From Collinsella sp. (GTDB lineage Bacteria > Actinomycetota > Coriobacteriia > Coriobacteriales > Coriobacteriaceae): a DNA stretch of 64,000 bases. The DNA lies in contig JAHAAK010000004.1 of assembly GCA_018376905.1 (NCBI GenBank), positions 25,618-89,617 of the forward strand. The letters are read 5' to 3'. Shown one piece after another: positions 53,729 to 63,263 of this stretch; within the stretch, counting starts at the first letter, position 1; every line of letters begins with the position of its first letter. The translations under genes and the position numbers were made by a program. The notes below the pieces were generated by a model that saw nothing but the letters and a program-made list of their open reading frames with translations, did no database searches and was not told the origin of the DNA.

Positions 53729-55006
53729 ATGTCCACTAAGTATGCAATCGTTGGCGGCAAGCTCATCGACGGTACCGGTGCCGAGCCGGTCGAGAACTCC
53801 CTCGTTCTCGTCGACGACAACGGCAAGATCGAGTACGCCGGCGCTATGCAGGACCTTCCCGAGGGCGTTGAGGTTATCGATGCCGCCGGCAAGACCGTCC
53901 TTCCCGGCCTGATCGACACCCACCTGCACTTCTCGGGCAACCTGACCGACGATGACACCGATTGGGTCATGCAGCCGCTCCTCGAGAAGCAGGCCGTCGC
54001 CGTCAAGCAGGCCTACGACTGCCTCACCCACGGCCTCACCACCGTCTGCGAGATCGGCCGCTTTGGTATCCAGATCCGTGACTGCATCGACAAGGGCGTC
54101 TTTAAGGGCCCGCGCGTTCTGGCCACCGGCCTGGGCTTCTGCCGCGTTGCCGGTCACGGTGACTCCCACCACTGCAGCCAGGAGCTCAACAAGGAATCCC
54201 ACCCCTGGGGCGACCAGGTCGACGGTCCTTGGGATCTGCGCAAGGCCGTCCGTCGTCGCCTGCGTGAGAACCCCGATGCCATCAAGATCTGGGCTACCGG
54301 TGGCGGCATCTGGCGCTGGGACTCCGGTCGCGACCAGCACTATTGCTCCGAGGAGATCCAGGCCGTGGTCGAAGAGGCAAAGATGGTCGGCATCCCCGTG
54401 TGGAGCCACTGCTACAACAACCACGCCGCTGCCTACGATTCCGTTCGCTTTGGCTGCGAGCAGCTGATTCACGGTTTCGATATCGATGAGCGCACCATGG
54501 ACCTCATGGCCGAGCAGGGCACCTTCTTCACCCCGACGATCGCCTTCCTGCCCACTTGGTACGCCACCTATCCGCCCGTCTACGTCCCCGAGCTGCACGA
54601 CAAGTACGAGGGCACCCTGGTCGAGAAGGAGCTGCAGCGCAACTACGACTGCCTGCGCGAGGCCAAGAAGCGCGGCGTCGTCATGACGATCGGCTCCGAC
54701 TCCTTCTCCTTCGTCACCCCGTACGGCACCTGCTCCATCGAGGAGATGTACGAGTTCGTCGACAAGATCGGCTTCACCCCGGTCGAGACCATCACCTGCG
54801 CCACCCTCAACGGTGCCAAGATGTGCCACATCGAGGACGAGACCGGTTCTATCGAGGCCGGCAAGTGCGCCGACCTGCTGGTCGTCAACGGTGACGTCGC
54901 CGCCGACATCCACGTGCTCAACACCGACAACATGGACGTCATCATGAAGGACGGCTGGATTGTCGAGGCGGGCACCTTTGGCGAGGCCAACAAATACAGC
55001 GCCTAA
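53729..55006 (+). CDS. Metal-dependent amidohydrolase (prolidase/imidazolonepropionase-like)
   Basis: Protein of 425 residues, ATG 53729 after AAGGAGG. All amidohydrolase-superfamily ligands are visible: HxH in DTHLHF (about 65-67), the carboxylated Lys in IKIWATGG (about 185), His in WSHCYN and LIHGFD, and Asp in IGSDSFSF (about 322). The C-terminal GSIEAGKCADLLVVNGD is the small beta domain common to these enzymes. Substrates in this group are small amides, dipeptides or imidazolones; the sequence alone does not choose. Codon bias is strong, as in nifJ. Confidence 0.9.
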   Translation: MSTKYAIVGGKLIDGTGAEPVENSLVLVDDNGKIEYAGAMQDLPEGVEVIDAAGKTVLPGLIDTHLHFSGNLTDDDTDWVMQPLLEKQAVAVKQAYDCLTHGLTTVCEIGRFGIQIRDCIDKGVFKGPRVLATGLGFCRVAGHGDSHHCSQELNKESHPWGDQVDGPWDLRKAVRRRLRENPDAIKIWATGGGIWRWDSGRDQHYCSEEIQAVVEEAKMVGIPVWSHCYNNHAAAYDSVRFGCEQLIHGFDIDERTMDLMAEQGTFFTPTIAFLPTWYATYPPVYVPELHDKYEGTLVEKELQRNYDCLREAKKRGVVMTIGSDSFSFVTPYGTCSIEEMYEFVDKIGFTPVETITCATLNGAKMCHIEDETGSIEAGKCADLLVVNGDVAADIHVLNTDNMDVIMKDGWIVEAGTFGEANKYSA

Positions 55007-55064
55007 ACTACCGTTCATCGACGACTGGATGTAAAACACAGTATTTGATTGCATAATGCAATGG

Positions 55065-55086
55065 AGAGGGTCGCTTGCGGCCCTCT
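55065..55086 (+). terminator. Terminator after the amidohydrolase gene
   Basis: AGAGGG (55065-55070) plus two or three further pairs joins CCCTCT (55081-55086) and is followed by TTTATT. It lies just before the sensor kinase gene and may also limit read-through into it. Confidence 0.65.
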
Positions 55087-55123
55087 TTATTGCTATGGGT
55101 GCGGTAGATAAAAGGGGATGACG

Positions 55124-56509
55124 ATGGATTTAAACAGGCTGATTCTGGGCAAGAGCTACAACTCTACCAAGGTCTTTCGTACGGCCCAGCATGTGGTCCA
55201 GGCCATCCTGCTCGGTGTTGTCGTTCCGGCGCTTATCCTGCTGCTCATCTGGGATCTAACCGATAATCCCAATCCCGTTCCGGCCGTTGTCGTCATTGCC
55301 GGCTTGGTCATGCTGTGCTTCTTCTTCTCGTACGTCTTTGTCGTTCCCGACGACCTCACATCGAGCGCAACCGACCGCACGCTCGCCATCGCTTCAAAAA
55401 TATTCGCCTACACGTCGCGCGGCCTTACGCCCGAAGCTGCCCTAGGCGCCTCTAAGATCATCCTGTCCGAAACTATCGCCTCTGCCATCTGCTTTACCGA
55501 CGGCAAGCAGGTGTTGGCAAGCTGGGGCGAGGACTCGGCAAAATGCCCCGCGGGCACCCCGGTGGTGCTGCGGACTACGCTCAACGTGATCAACAGCGGT
55601 GAGCAAAGCGTGTTCTCGCGCGATGCCTCGACCGAGACAGGTGGCTACTTTCCGCGCCTGCGCGCCGGTATTGTCGCACCGCTTACCGTGCGCGGGCATT
55701 GCGTGGGCACGCTCGAGCTGTATTATCCCCGTCTGAGCAGCATCGATATGCGCCAGACGGCGCTTGCCTCGGGCTTTGCCGACCTCATTTCCACGCAGCT
55801 TGCGAGCTTTGAGCTCGAGCGCCAGGACGAGCTTACGGCCCGCGTGGAGCTGCGCGCCTTGCAATCGCAGGTCGATCCTCATTTTCTGTTTAACACCATC
55901 AGCACCATCGTGTCGCTCGTGCGTACCGAGCCGGACAAGGCCAGGTCGCTGCTGATCGACTTCTCCAACTACTACCGTCAGACGCTTTCTGATTCCGATA
56001 CCCTCACAACGCTCGAGCACGAGGTGGAACAGGGCACTCGCTATATCAATCTTATGCAGGCTCGTTATGGCGACGGCCGTCTGCGCGTCTCGGTCGATAT
56101 CGACTTTGAGGTGCGCGATTGCATGGTGCCGCCGTTTATCTTGCAGCCGTTGCTCGAAAACTGCATCAAGCACGCGCAGCGCGAGACCGAGCCGCTTTCT
56201 ATTCATGTTAGGGCTTTCGAGACCGATGACGGTTTGGAGATCATCGTCGAGGACGATGGCATCGGTATGAGCGAAGAGGTCTGCGCGCATCTGTTTGAGC
56301 AACATCGCCTGGAGGAGCCCGAGAGCATTACCGCCGACGGCTCCGTCAAGCGAGGTTGCGGCCTGGCGCTCTTCAACGTGCTTCAGCGCATCCATTTCTT
56401 TTACGGAGAAGATTCCGGCATGCGCGTGAAGTCCCAGGAGGGCGTGGGAACGCAGGTCATCGTCGAGCTGAACGGCGAGCCGCATGAGCCTGCGCCGTTG
56501 ACGGCGTAG
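55124..56509 (+). CDS. LytS-type sensor histidine kinase 1
   Basis: Protein of 461 residues. ATG 55124 is six bases from AAAGGGG; ATG 55118 touches it and is less likely. Two membrane helices (about 25-48 and 54-76) precede a GAF-like sensor region (about 100-225). The His_kinase domain follows with LQSQVDPHFLFNT (His near 253), then an HATPase with LLENCIKHA (N box), EDDGIGMS and RGCGLALFNVLQRI. The related pair at 61036-63168 has the same build. It phosphorylates the LytTR regulator encoded 38 bases downstream. The signal is unknown. Confidence 0.92.
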   Translation: MDLNRLILGKSYNSTKVFRTAQHVVQAILLGVVVPALILLLIWDLTDNPNPVPAVVVIAGLVMLCFFFSYVFVVPDDLTSSATDRTLAIASKIFAYTSRGLTPEAALGASKIILSETIASAICFTDGKQVLASWGEDSAKCPAGTPVVLRTTLNVINSGEQSVFSRDASTETGGYFPRLRAGIVAPLTVRGHCVGTLELYYPRLSSIDMRQTALASGFADLISTQLASFELERQDELTARVELRALQSQVDPHFLFNTISTIVSLVRTEPDKARSLLIDFSNYYRQTLSDSDTLTTLEHEVEQGTRYINLMQARYGDGRLRVSVDIDFEVRDCMVPPFILQPLLENCIKHAQRETEPLSIHVRAFETDDGLEIIVEDDGIGMSEEVCAHLFEQHRLEEPESITADGSVKRGCGLALFNVLQRIHFFYGEDSGMRVKSQEGVGTQVIVELNGEPHEPAPLTA

Positions 56510-56547
56510 CACGCGGTTGGATTGAGAGAAAAAGAGGGGAAGCACAT

Positions 56548-57282
56548 ATGTCCGAAGGCTGGAACATCTTGGTGGTTGATGACGAGCCTCCCATTAGGGC
56601 TGAGCTACGCTATCTGTTGGAAAAGGATACGCGTGTGGGTCAGATTGCCGAGGCGGGCAATGTCACCGAAGCCGTGGAGTCGATTCTGTCGAACAAGCCC
56701 GACGTGTTGTTTTTAGACATTACCATGCCCGGTCGCTCGGGAATTGAGCTTGCCGAGACGCTGCAGAACCTAAAGACGCCGCCGGTGGTTGTGTTTGTGA
56801 CGGCGTTTGCCGAATTTGCCGCCGATGCGTATAACCTCGATGCGGTCGACTATGTCGTCAAGCCGGTCGAGGACGCACGCCTGTCAAAGGCACTCGACAA
56901 GATCGAGGCAGCCTTGGGTGCCCGTCGTGTTGCCCACGCTCCGCGCCAGCCTTTGCGTCTGACGGTGGACCGCGGGGGCAAAAAGGTGTTCATTCCCGCC
57001 GCAGACGTCTGCTACTTTGAGGCGCGCGCCGATTTTTGCAACGCCATCTGCGCCGAGGGAACGTACCTGATCAATGAGTCGATCTCTTCGCTCGAGCGTC
57101 GCTTGGTCTCCGAGGGCTTTATTCGCGTTCATCGCAGCTATCTGGTCAATTTGGAAGACGTGCACAATGTCGAGATTGGCTCCACGGGGTTGATGGAGCT
57201 CAGGCTCGACCGCGTGAACTCGACGGTACCGGTGTCCCGTCGTCGCGCCGCCGAGGTCAAGTCGCACCTGGGGCTTGCGTAA
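56548..57282 (+). CDS. LytTR-family response regulator 1
   Basis: Protein of 244 residues, ATG 56548 after GAGGGGAAG. The receiver domain (1-120) has the acidic pocket VVDDEPP, phosphoacceptor Asp57 in LFLDITMPG, Thr in VFVTAF and Lys in YVVKPVED. The LytTR DNA-binding domain (about 140-240) has CYFEARADFCNAI and FIRVHRSYLVNLEDV. It pairs with the kinase just upstream. Its targets are probably transport or cell-wall genes, as for other LytTR systems. Confidence 0.93.
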   Translation: MSEGWNILVVDDEPPIRAELRYLLEKDTRVGQIAEAGNVTEAVESILSNKPDVLFLDITMPGRSGIELAETLQNLKTPPVVVFVTAFAEFAADAYNLDAVDYVVKPVEDARLSKALDKIEAALGARRVAHAPRQPLRLTVDRGGKKVFIPAADVCYFEARADFCNAICAEGTYLINESISSLERRLVSEGFIRVHRSYLVNLEDVHNVEIGSTGLMELRLDRVNSTVPVSRRRAAEVKSHLGLA

Positions 57283-57374
57283 GAGGCTTGCGTGCCGTCG
57301 TTTACCATCGCAGGTTTGGCATGGGCGCGCGGTGGGCATAATGGGTGGCATCGAATGAAATCGAAAGGATCATT

Positions 57375-58319
57375 ATGCCCGCGCTTATCACCCATCATCT
57401 GTTTGGCGAGGAAAGCATCGACCGTCTTCCGCAGGGCGTCATCACGTCCGATGAAGAGCGCATTGCCTTTATCTTGGGCAACCAAGGCCCCGACCCGTTT
57501 TTCTTTCACATTCTGACACCGCGTGTTTCCGACTGCACGCTGCTGGCGCAGGTCATGCATCGGTCGCGCATGTCTCGCCAGTTCGCGTGCCTGCGCGACG
57601 GCGTGTCGCATCTGCTGCCGCGCGACGCCAGCTTGGGTCGTGCCTTTGCGCTGGGCCTGCTGTCTCATTACGTGCTCGACCGCAACGCCCATCCCTTTGT
57701 CTATGAGCAGCAGTTTGGCATCGTGGAGTCCGATTCAGAGCTTGAGGATTCGAGCAGTCAGGTCCATGCCGTGATCGAGAGCGACCTGGATGTGCTGATG
57801 CTGCAGCTTAAACGCGATGGCGCTACGGTTGACGATTACCCGCCGGCGGGCGAGATCGTCACCACCGATCGCATCAATCGCGTGGCCGGCGTGCTGATGA
57901 GCTATGTTGCCGGACGCGTGTACGGCATTGACATTCCGGCGGGGGAGTACGGTGCTGCCGTTGCCAATATGCAGCGACTTTACCGCGCGATTGAGCCGGC
58001 CGGCTCCGCAAAGACGCGCGCGATCTCGCTGGTTGAGGGCTTGGTGCACGATTACTCGCTGCTCGACGGCCTTGCCCATCGCGTGACGACGGAGCTGCCC
58101 GAGCGCACCGGTAACCTGGGCCATCTGACATGGAAGAATCCCTTTACCGACGAGGTCTCGAACGAGAGTTTCCCCGAGGTCTTTGATCGCGCGCTGGTCG
58201 ATTACGAGTGCACGGTCGCACGTTTTATCGAGACTGGTGACATGGATGCCGTGACCAGTCACGTCAACTACAGCGGTCGCGTGCTCGAAGCCGATGAGGA
58301 GTTCGACCGCGAGGAATAG
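57375..58319 (+). CDS. Zinc-dependent phospholipase C-family protein
   Basis: Protein of 314 residues. ATG 57375 follows GAAAGGA; an earlier in-frame start (57345) lacks a site. Family features: an N-terminal MPALITHHLFGEE (metal-binding His), LGNQGPDPFFFHI, LGLLSHYVLDRNAHPFV and VHAVIESDLDVLM. These correspond to the all-helical Zn-dependent PLC/S1-P1 nuclease fold. No signal peptide is visible, unlike secreted clostridial toxins, so an intracellular hydrolase is more likely. The substrate is unknown. Confidence 0.85.
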   Translation: MPALITHHLFGEESIDRLPQGVITSDEERIAFILGNQGPDPFFFHILTPRVSDCTLLAQVMHRSRMSRQFACLRDGVSHLLPRDASLGRAFALGLLSHYVLDRNAHPFVYEQQFGIVESDSELEDSSSQVHAVIESDLDVLMLQLKRDGATVDDYPPAGEIVTTDRINRVAGVLMSYVAGRVYGIDIPAGEYGAAVANMQRLYRAIEPAGSAKTRAISLVEGLVHDYSLLDGLAHRVTTELPERTGNLGHLTWKNPFTDEVSNESFPEVFDRALVDYECTVARFIETGDMDAVTSHVNYSGRVLEADEEFDREE

Positions 58320-58420
58320 GGTCCGTGCGTGCCCCTTTGCCGAATCCTTACCGGCGGTTCTGGACAATTGGGGTACGATGAACTAACTGCATATCGGGCG
58401 AATACGAAGGGTCCCTGTCC

Positions 58421-59680
58421 ATGAAATACACCAAGCTCGAGCGTAACTGGGTTATGTATGATGTGGGCAATTCGGCCCTTGTGCTGCTCAATACCTCGGT
58501 GGTGCCCATTTACTTTAACGCCATCAATACCGGCGCTTCCTCGGCCGACCTGGTGGTCGCCTGGGGCAATGCGCAGACGATCGCCTCGCTGGTCATCGCC
58601 ATGCTCATGCCCATTCTGGGCGCGCTTGCCGACTACGCCGGCAACAAGATCAAGTTCTTCTTGGGCTTCTTCCTCACGGGCCTGGTGCTTTGCCTGGCGC
58701 AGGCTATCCCAATGTCCGCCATGGCATTTTTGACCGTGTACGTGCTGTGCACCATCGGCCTTAACTCTTCTATGACGTTCTACGACGCCATGCTGCCCGA
58801 CATTACCACCGACGAGCGCATGGACGCCGTGTCCAGCTCGGGCTATGCCTGGGGCTATATCGGTTCCACCGTGCCGTTCGTCATCTGCCTGGCGCTCATC
58901 ATGGGCGGCCCCGCTCTTGGCGTCCCCACCATGCTGGCAACGCGTCTGTCGTTTATCATCACTGGCGCCTGGTGGCTCATCTTTACTCTGCCGCTCATTC
59001 GCACCTATAAGCAAAAGTACGGTCGCGAGCGCGGTCCTGAGGACACTATCGGCCACATCGTGGGCGGTGTGTTCTCCGAGGTCGGACACACCATGCGCGA
59101 GATCGCCCACAACAAGACCGTGCTGGTCTACATGGTCGCGTTCTTCTTCTACATCGACGGCGTGCACACGGTCATTTCCATGGCAACCAGCTACGGCTCG
59201 GCCTTGGGCATCGATTCGACCCAGTTGGTCCTGGCGCTGCTCGTTACGCAGTTCGTGGCCTTTCCGTCCGCCATCATCTACGGCAAGCTCGCCGGCCGCG
59301 TGGGCACGCTCAACATGATCTTGGTGGCAGTCGCCGCCTATATGGGCATTGTGCTGTTCGCCGCGTTCTTCCTAAAGACCGCCTTTGAGTTTTGGGTGCT
59401 TGCCATTATGGTCGGCCTGTTCCAGGGCGGCGTGCAGGCGCTCAGCCGTAGCTACTTTGGCCGCATTATCCCCAAGGAAAAGTCCAACGAGTACTACGGC
59501 TTCTTTGACATCTTTGGTCGTTATGCAAGCGTTATGGGCACCTTCCTGGTGTCGGTCGTCACCTCGCTGACCGGCAACCCGTCGCTGGGCGTCCTTTCCA
59601 TTGGCGTGCTGCTGATCGTTGGCTTTATGCTGCTGGTCCGCCTGTCCCGCATGACTCGGGCGGCAGAGCATGCCGCATAG
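58421..59680 (+). CDS. MFS transporter, Atg22/UMF1 family
   Basis: Protein of 419 residues with about twelve membrane helices. The N-terminal NWVMYDVGNSALVLLNTSVVPIYF and the loop FYDAMLPDITTDERMDAVSSSGYAWGYIGS are typical of the vacuole-effluxer Atg22-like/UMF1 group. GLFQGGVQALSRSYFGRIIPKEKSNEYYGFFDIFGRYA-like text, here split around 333-370, is the C-terminal signature. The yeast relative exports amino acids from the vacuole; the bacterial substrate is unknown. The ribosome site is weak (AAGGG, 9 bases from ATG). Confidence 0.9.
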   Translation: MKYTKLERNWVMYDVGNSALVLLNTSVVPIYFNAINTGASSADLVVAWGNAQTIASLVIAMLMPILGALADYAGNKIKFFLGFFLTGLVLCLAQAIPMSAMAFLTVYVLCTIGLNSSMTFYDAMLPDITTDERMDAVSSSGYAWGYIGSTVPFVICLALIMGGPALGVPTMLATRLSFIITGAWWLIFTLPLIRTYKQKYGRERGPEDTIGHIVGGVFSEVGHTMREIAHNKTVLVYMVAFFFYIDGVHTVISMATSYGSALGIDSTQLVLALLVTQFVAFPSAIIYGKLAGRVGTLNMILVAVAAYMGIVLFAAFFLKTAFEFWVLAIMVGLFQGGVQALSRSYFGRIIPKEKSNEYYGFFDIFGRYASVMGTFLVSVVTSLTGNPSLGVLSIGVLLIVGFMLLVRLSRMTRAAEHAA

Positions 59681-59794
59681 GAGCGAGCGGCTATTGTGCC
59701 TGTCCACGGTACTCTTTTGGGGTTATCCGCAATAAACATTGCGACTTGCGAGCAATGATTTGCCCAAGTGGGTATGATGGAATCAGCTAGGTCG

Positions 59795-59825
59795 CGGGGC
59801 GTCGCCTGTGTTTGGCGGCGCCCCG
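59795..59825 (+). terminator. Terminator or attenuator before the glycosyltransferase gene
   Basis: CGGGGCGTCGCC (59795-59806) pairs with GGCGGCGCCCCG (59814-59825) with one mismatch, followed by TTTTTG. It lies only 27 bases before the next ATG, so the next gene either starts inside its own leader or is attenuated. Confidence 0.7.
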
Positions 59826-59851
59826 TTTTTGTGTTGCAGGGAGGGTAAGGC

Positions 59852-61039
59852 ATGAACGCCACGGTCGTGATTCCAACGTATTGGGCGGGCGATGACGCTT
59901 GCGCAAACGCCCCTGGCACCTATGACCATTCGACGCGACTCAACGCCGACAATCCCGAACTCGACCGCTGCCTGGCCTCGCTTGAGCAGGTACGTGACAT
60001 CCCGCGCATCATCCTTTTGGTGGTCTGTCCCGTTTCTGCCACAGCCGATGTGTCGCTGCGCGTGCACGAGATTGTCGACGCGCATCCCACGCTCAAGGTC
60101 ACCGTTGTCACCAACACCCAGGCCTCGCGCATCGCAGACCGGGTTGCTCAGATCGCGCCCAAGGGTTCGGGCGAGTGCGTGAGCCTGCGAGGCTACGGTG
60201 CCATCCGCAATATGGGGCTAGCCTGCGCCGCTGTGCTGGGGCATGACGCGGTTATCTTTTTGGATGACGATGAGACTGTCATCGACGCCGACTTTATGAA
60301 GCGCGCGACCTATGCGTTGGGGCAGCAGACGCGTCAGGGCTTGCCGATCTTGGTCAAGAGCGGCTATTTCTACGATCGCGACGGCTCGCCGCTGGCTCCC
60401 ACGGACAAGGCGGGCATCTGCCATCGTTGGTGGACCAAGCGCATCGAGTTCAACCGTTGGATGAAAAAGGCGCTCTCGGGCACCCGCATCTCGCGCTCCA
60501 ACTACGTGTGCGGCGGCCTGATGGCCCTGCACGCCCGCGCCTTTACGCGTGTGGCCTTTGACCCGTTTATCACCCGCGGCGAGGACTTGGATTACCTCTT
60601 TAACATGCGCATGTTTGGCTACGACGTGTGGTTCGATAACGAGTGGACCGTGCGCCATCTGCCTCCGGAGTCCGAAAAGCGCTCACCGCGCTTTATGCAG
60701 GATGTATACCGTTGGTACTACGAACGGGCCAAGTTGACATTCGCCGCGCATCAAAAGGAGCTCATTCCCGTTACGGCGGCATCGCTCATGCCCTACCCGG
60801 GCCCGTGGATTTCGCGCGAGCTCGACGACCGCGTGCGCAAGACCGCTATGGTCCGCAGCGTGTTTACCCGCGAGCATGAGGGCTACCTGCGCATCTGGCG
60901 CCATGGTATCGACGAGGCAAAGGCCTATGCGCGCCAAAACGCTGCAAGCTACCTGCGTTTCCAGAGCTTTTGGCCCAAGATCATGGACGGGCTTTGGCGT
61001 GACGCACAACTGATCAGTATCCTGGAGGGGGCCGAATGA
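59852..61039 (+). CDS. GT-A-type glycosyltransferase (family 2-like)
   Basis: Protein of 395 residues, ATG 59852 behind GGGAGGG. The GT-A fold is shown by the N-terminal NATVVIPTYW, a divergent insertion, GYGAIRNMGLACA, the metal-binding FLDDDETV (DxD), the acceptor segment YVCGGLMALHARAF, and GEDLDYLFNMRMFGYDVWFDNEW (ED catalytic motif), here noted in parts. No membrane helix. It may glycosylate a wall polymer or lipid. The stop overlaps the next kinase gene by four bases (ATGA), an uncommon coupling of a glycosyltransferase with a sensor kinase. Confidence 0.85.
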   Translation: MNATVVIPTYWAGDDACANAPGTYDHSTRLNADNPELDRCLASLEQVRDIPRIILLVVCPVSATADVSLRVHEIVDAHPTLKVTVVTNTQASRIADRVAQIAPKGSGECVSLRGYGAIRNMGLACAAVLGHDAVIFLDDDETVIDADFMKRATYALGQQTRQGLPILVKSGYFYDRDGSPLAPTDKAGICHRWWTKRIEFNRWMKKALSGTRISRSNYVCGGLMALHARAFTRVAFDPFITRGEDLDYLFNMRMFGYDVWFDNEWTVRHLPPESEKRSPRFMQDVYRWYYERAKLTFAAHQKELIPVTAASLMPYPGPWISRELDDRVRKTAMVRSVFTREHEGYLRIWRHGIDEAKAYARQNAASYLRFQSFWPKIMDGLWRDAQLISILEGAE

Positions 61040-62379
61040 TCGACCGCCGCGCCCAGCGCGATAGTTCAATATCAATCTTTCGCATCATTGCCGTTGCCTG
61101 CGCCATTTGCGTGCTGGTGTACTTTATTTTTGCCTTGGTGACCGGTATCGAGCCGATCGCCACGGTGATTGCCTGCGCGCTGCTGTGCATCTTTCTGTGC
61201 ATCTTTATCTTTTTGACGCTCAATCCCGATTCGGTGCGCTCCCAGTACACCGAGGAGACGCTCTCGGTGGCCTCGGCCATGCTCGAGGACATTAAGGGCG
61301 GTCTGACGCAGGAGTCGGCGCGTTTGGTGTGCCGGCGCATTTTGCCCGAGACGCGCGCCATGACGGTGGCCATCACCGACGAGGACAACGTGCTTGCCTG
61401 CGCGGGCGAGTTTGAGGAAAAACTGCTGCCCGATACTCCCATCCACACGCTTGCCACACGCTACGTTATCGAACATGGCATCGTGCAGTCGTTCAACCGT
61501 ATGGTGGATGTCGTGGGCTCGGACGGCTCGCACAACCAAGTCCCCGCCGGCATTATCGCCCCCATCAAGGTGGGCGATCGTACCGTCGGCACGCTCAAGT
61601 TCTACTACAAGACCCCGCGCGCCGTCGACCGTACCCAGTACGCGCTTGCCTCGGGCTTTGCCGAGATCTTGTCCACGCAGCTCGCCATCCACGAGCTCGA
61701 GGTGCAAAAGGAACTCACGGCGCGCGCCGAGGTGCGTGCGCTGCAGGCGCAGATTAACCCGCACTTCCTGTTCAACACGCTGAACACCATTGCATCGTTT
61801 ACGCGCACCGACCCGCTGCGGGCCCGCGAACTGCTTCGTGAGTTCTCATCGTTCTATCGTGCCACGCTCGACAACTCGGGATCGCTTATTCCGGTCTCGC
61901 GCGAGGTTGCACAGACCAGGCGCTACCTTACCTTTGAGAAGGCCCGCTTTGGCGAGGACCGCGTGCTTGCGACGTTCGATGTGTCCGAGGACGTGGAAGA
62001 TACGCTGGTGCCGGCGTTCGTGATCCAGCCGATTGTCGAGAACGCCGTACGTCATGGTATGGGCGATGACGACGCCCTGAGGATCGACGTGACCGTTCAC
62101 CAAGACGGCGAGGATGCAATCTTGATTGCCGTGGCCGATAATGGCGTGGGCATGGATGAGGGTACCGCCGCCAGACTGTTTGACGAGCGTTCTGCCCGTC
62201 CCGACGCCAGCTCTCCCCAGGGTGGCGGCGCCGGTGTGGCCATGCACAATATTTCGGAGCGCATCCATCGCTTTTATGGGCCGCACTCCTATACGCGTGT
62301 CGAATCGGCGCCGGGCAAGGGCACCAAAGTGCTCCTTCATCTTGATTTGTCAGAGAGCATCTTCGACATTCAAGAGTAA
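61036..62379 (+). CDS. LytS-type sensor histidine kinase 2
   Basis: Protein of 447 residues. It has two membrane helices (about 14-37 and 40-63), a GAF-like region (about 80-215), the phosphoacceptor segment LQAQINPHFLFNT (His near 243), and an HATPase with IVENAVRHGMG, ADNGVGMD and GVAMHNISERI. It is clearly a paralog of the kinase at 55124-56509. Translation is coupled to the glycosyltransferase. The cognate regulator follows after 72 bases. Confidence 0.92.
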   Translation: MIDRRAQRDSSISIFRIIAVACAICVLVYFIFALVTGIEPIATVIACALLCIFLCIFIFLTLNPDSVRSQYTEETLSVASAMLEDIKGGLTQESARLVCRRILPETRAMTVAITDEDNVLACAGEFEEKLLPDTPIHTLATRYVIEHGIVQSFNRMVDVVGSDGSHNQVPAGIIAPIKVGDRTVGTLKFYYKTPRAVDRTQYALASGFAEILSTQLAIHELEVQKELTARAEVRALQAQINPHFLFNTLNTIASFTRTDPLRARELLREFSSFYRATLDNSGSLIPVSREVAQTRRYLTFEKARFGEDRVLATFDVSEDVEDTLVPAFVIQPIVENAVRHGMGDDDALRIDVTVHQDGEDAILIAVADNGVGMDEGTAARLFDERSARPDASSPQGGGAGVAMHNISERIHRFYGPHSYTRVESAPGKGTKVLLHLDLSESIFDIQE

Positions 62380-62451
62380 AATAAAAGGCTACGGGCTCAA
62401 CGTCATGCGACGGATGCCCGGCGTAGTTAGTTGACGAAAGGTTTTATCCCT

Positions 62452-63168
62452 ATGCTGCGTGCGATGATTGTGGATGATGAGGCGCCGGCTCGCTCGGAGC
62501 TTCGCTTCCTGCTCGAGCAAACGGGCAAGATCGGCACGATCACGGAGGCGTCGAGCGTCCGCTCCGCCATCGAGATGCTTATGGAAAGTCGCGTGGATGT
62601 CGTGTTTCTCGATATCTCGATGCCCGGTGCCTCGGGCCTGCAACTTGCCGAGGCGCTGCATAAGCTCAAAAATCCGCCGGCGATCGTGTTTGTGACTGCG
62701 TATAGTGACCATGCGGTCGAGGCATTCGACGTGGATGCCGTCGATTATCTGATGAAGCCGGTCGAGGAAGCTCGCTTGGATCGCGCGATCGAGAAGGTCA
62801 TGCAACGCACCAAGCCGGTTACGGACAGCAAGGTGACCATCGAGCGTATCCCGGTGGAAAAGGGCGGCCGCAAGGTGCTCATTCCCGTGGACGACATTCG
62901 CTTTATCATGGCCAAGGACGATTACTCCTGCATCTATACCGTCGATGATCGCTTTTTGTCGACGACCTCGCTGGCGCAGTTTGAGGCCAAGCTCTGCGAT
63001 TTTGGCTTCTTCCGTGTTCACCGCCGCTATATCGTCAACTTGGCGTGCGTCACGGATGTCGAGACGGTGCCCTCGGGTGCCATCCAGCTGGGCATTACGG
63101 GCGTCGACGAACGCGTGCCGGTTTCGCGCCGCCGCGTCGTGCCGCTTAAGAAGGCCCTGAGTCTCTAG
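62452..63168 (+). CDS. LytTR-family response regulator 2
   Basis: Protein of 238 residues. ATG 62452 is used; an in-frame TTG at 62431 would lack a ribosome site, while GAAAGG lies 11 bases before the ATG. The receiver has IVDDEAP, Asp54 in VFLDISMPG, VFVTAYSD and YLMKPVEE. The LytTR domain has FIMAKDDYSCIYT and FFRVHRRYIVNLACV. It is a paralog of the regulator at 56548 and the partner of kinase 2. Confidence 0.93.
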   Translation: MLRAMIVDDEAPARSELRFLLEQTGKIGTITEASSVRSAIEMLMESRVDVVFLDISMPGASGLQLAEALHKLKNPPAIVFVTAYSDHAVEAFDVDAVDYLMKPVEEARLDRAIEKVMQRTKPVTDSKVTIERIPVEKGGRKVLIPVDDIRFIMAKDDYSCIYTVDDRFLSTTSLAQFEAKLCDFGFFRVHRRYIVNLACVTDVETVPSGAIQLGITGVDERVPVSRRRVVPLKKALSL

Positions 63169-63174
63169 CACACT

Positions 63175-63219
63175 GGCCCCGCAGCCCTGTAGACCCATCG
63201 TCTGCGGAGCCGTGGGGCC
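63175..63219 (+). terminator. Probable terminator after response regulator 2
   Basis: GGCCCCGC (63175-63182) and GTGGGGCC (63212-63219) pair with one wobble, followed by TTTTTGT. An inner GCAGCC/GGAGCC-like part may extend it. Confidence 0.55.
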
Positions 63220-63263
63220 TTTTTGTATGTATCTGCCGAATCGTTTTTTGCGGAAGGGATCCC

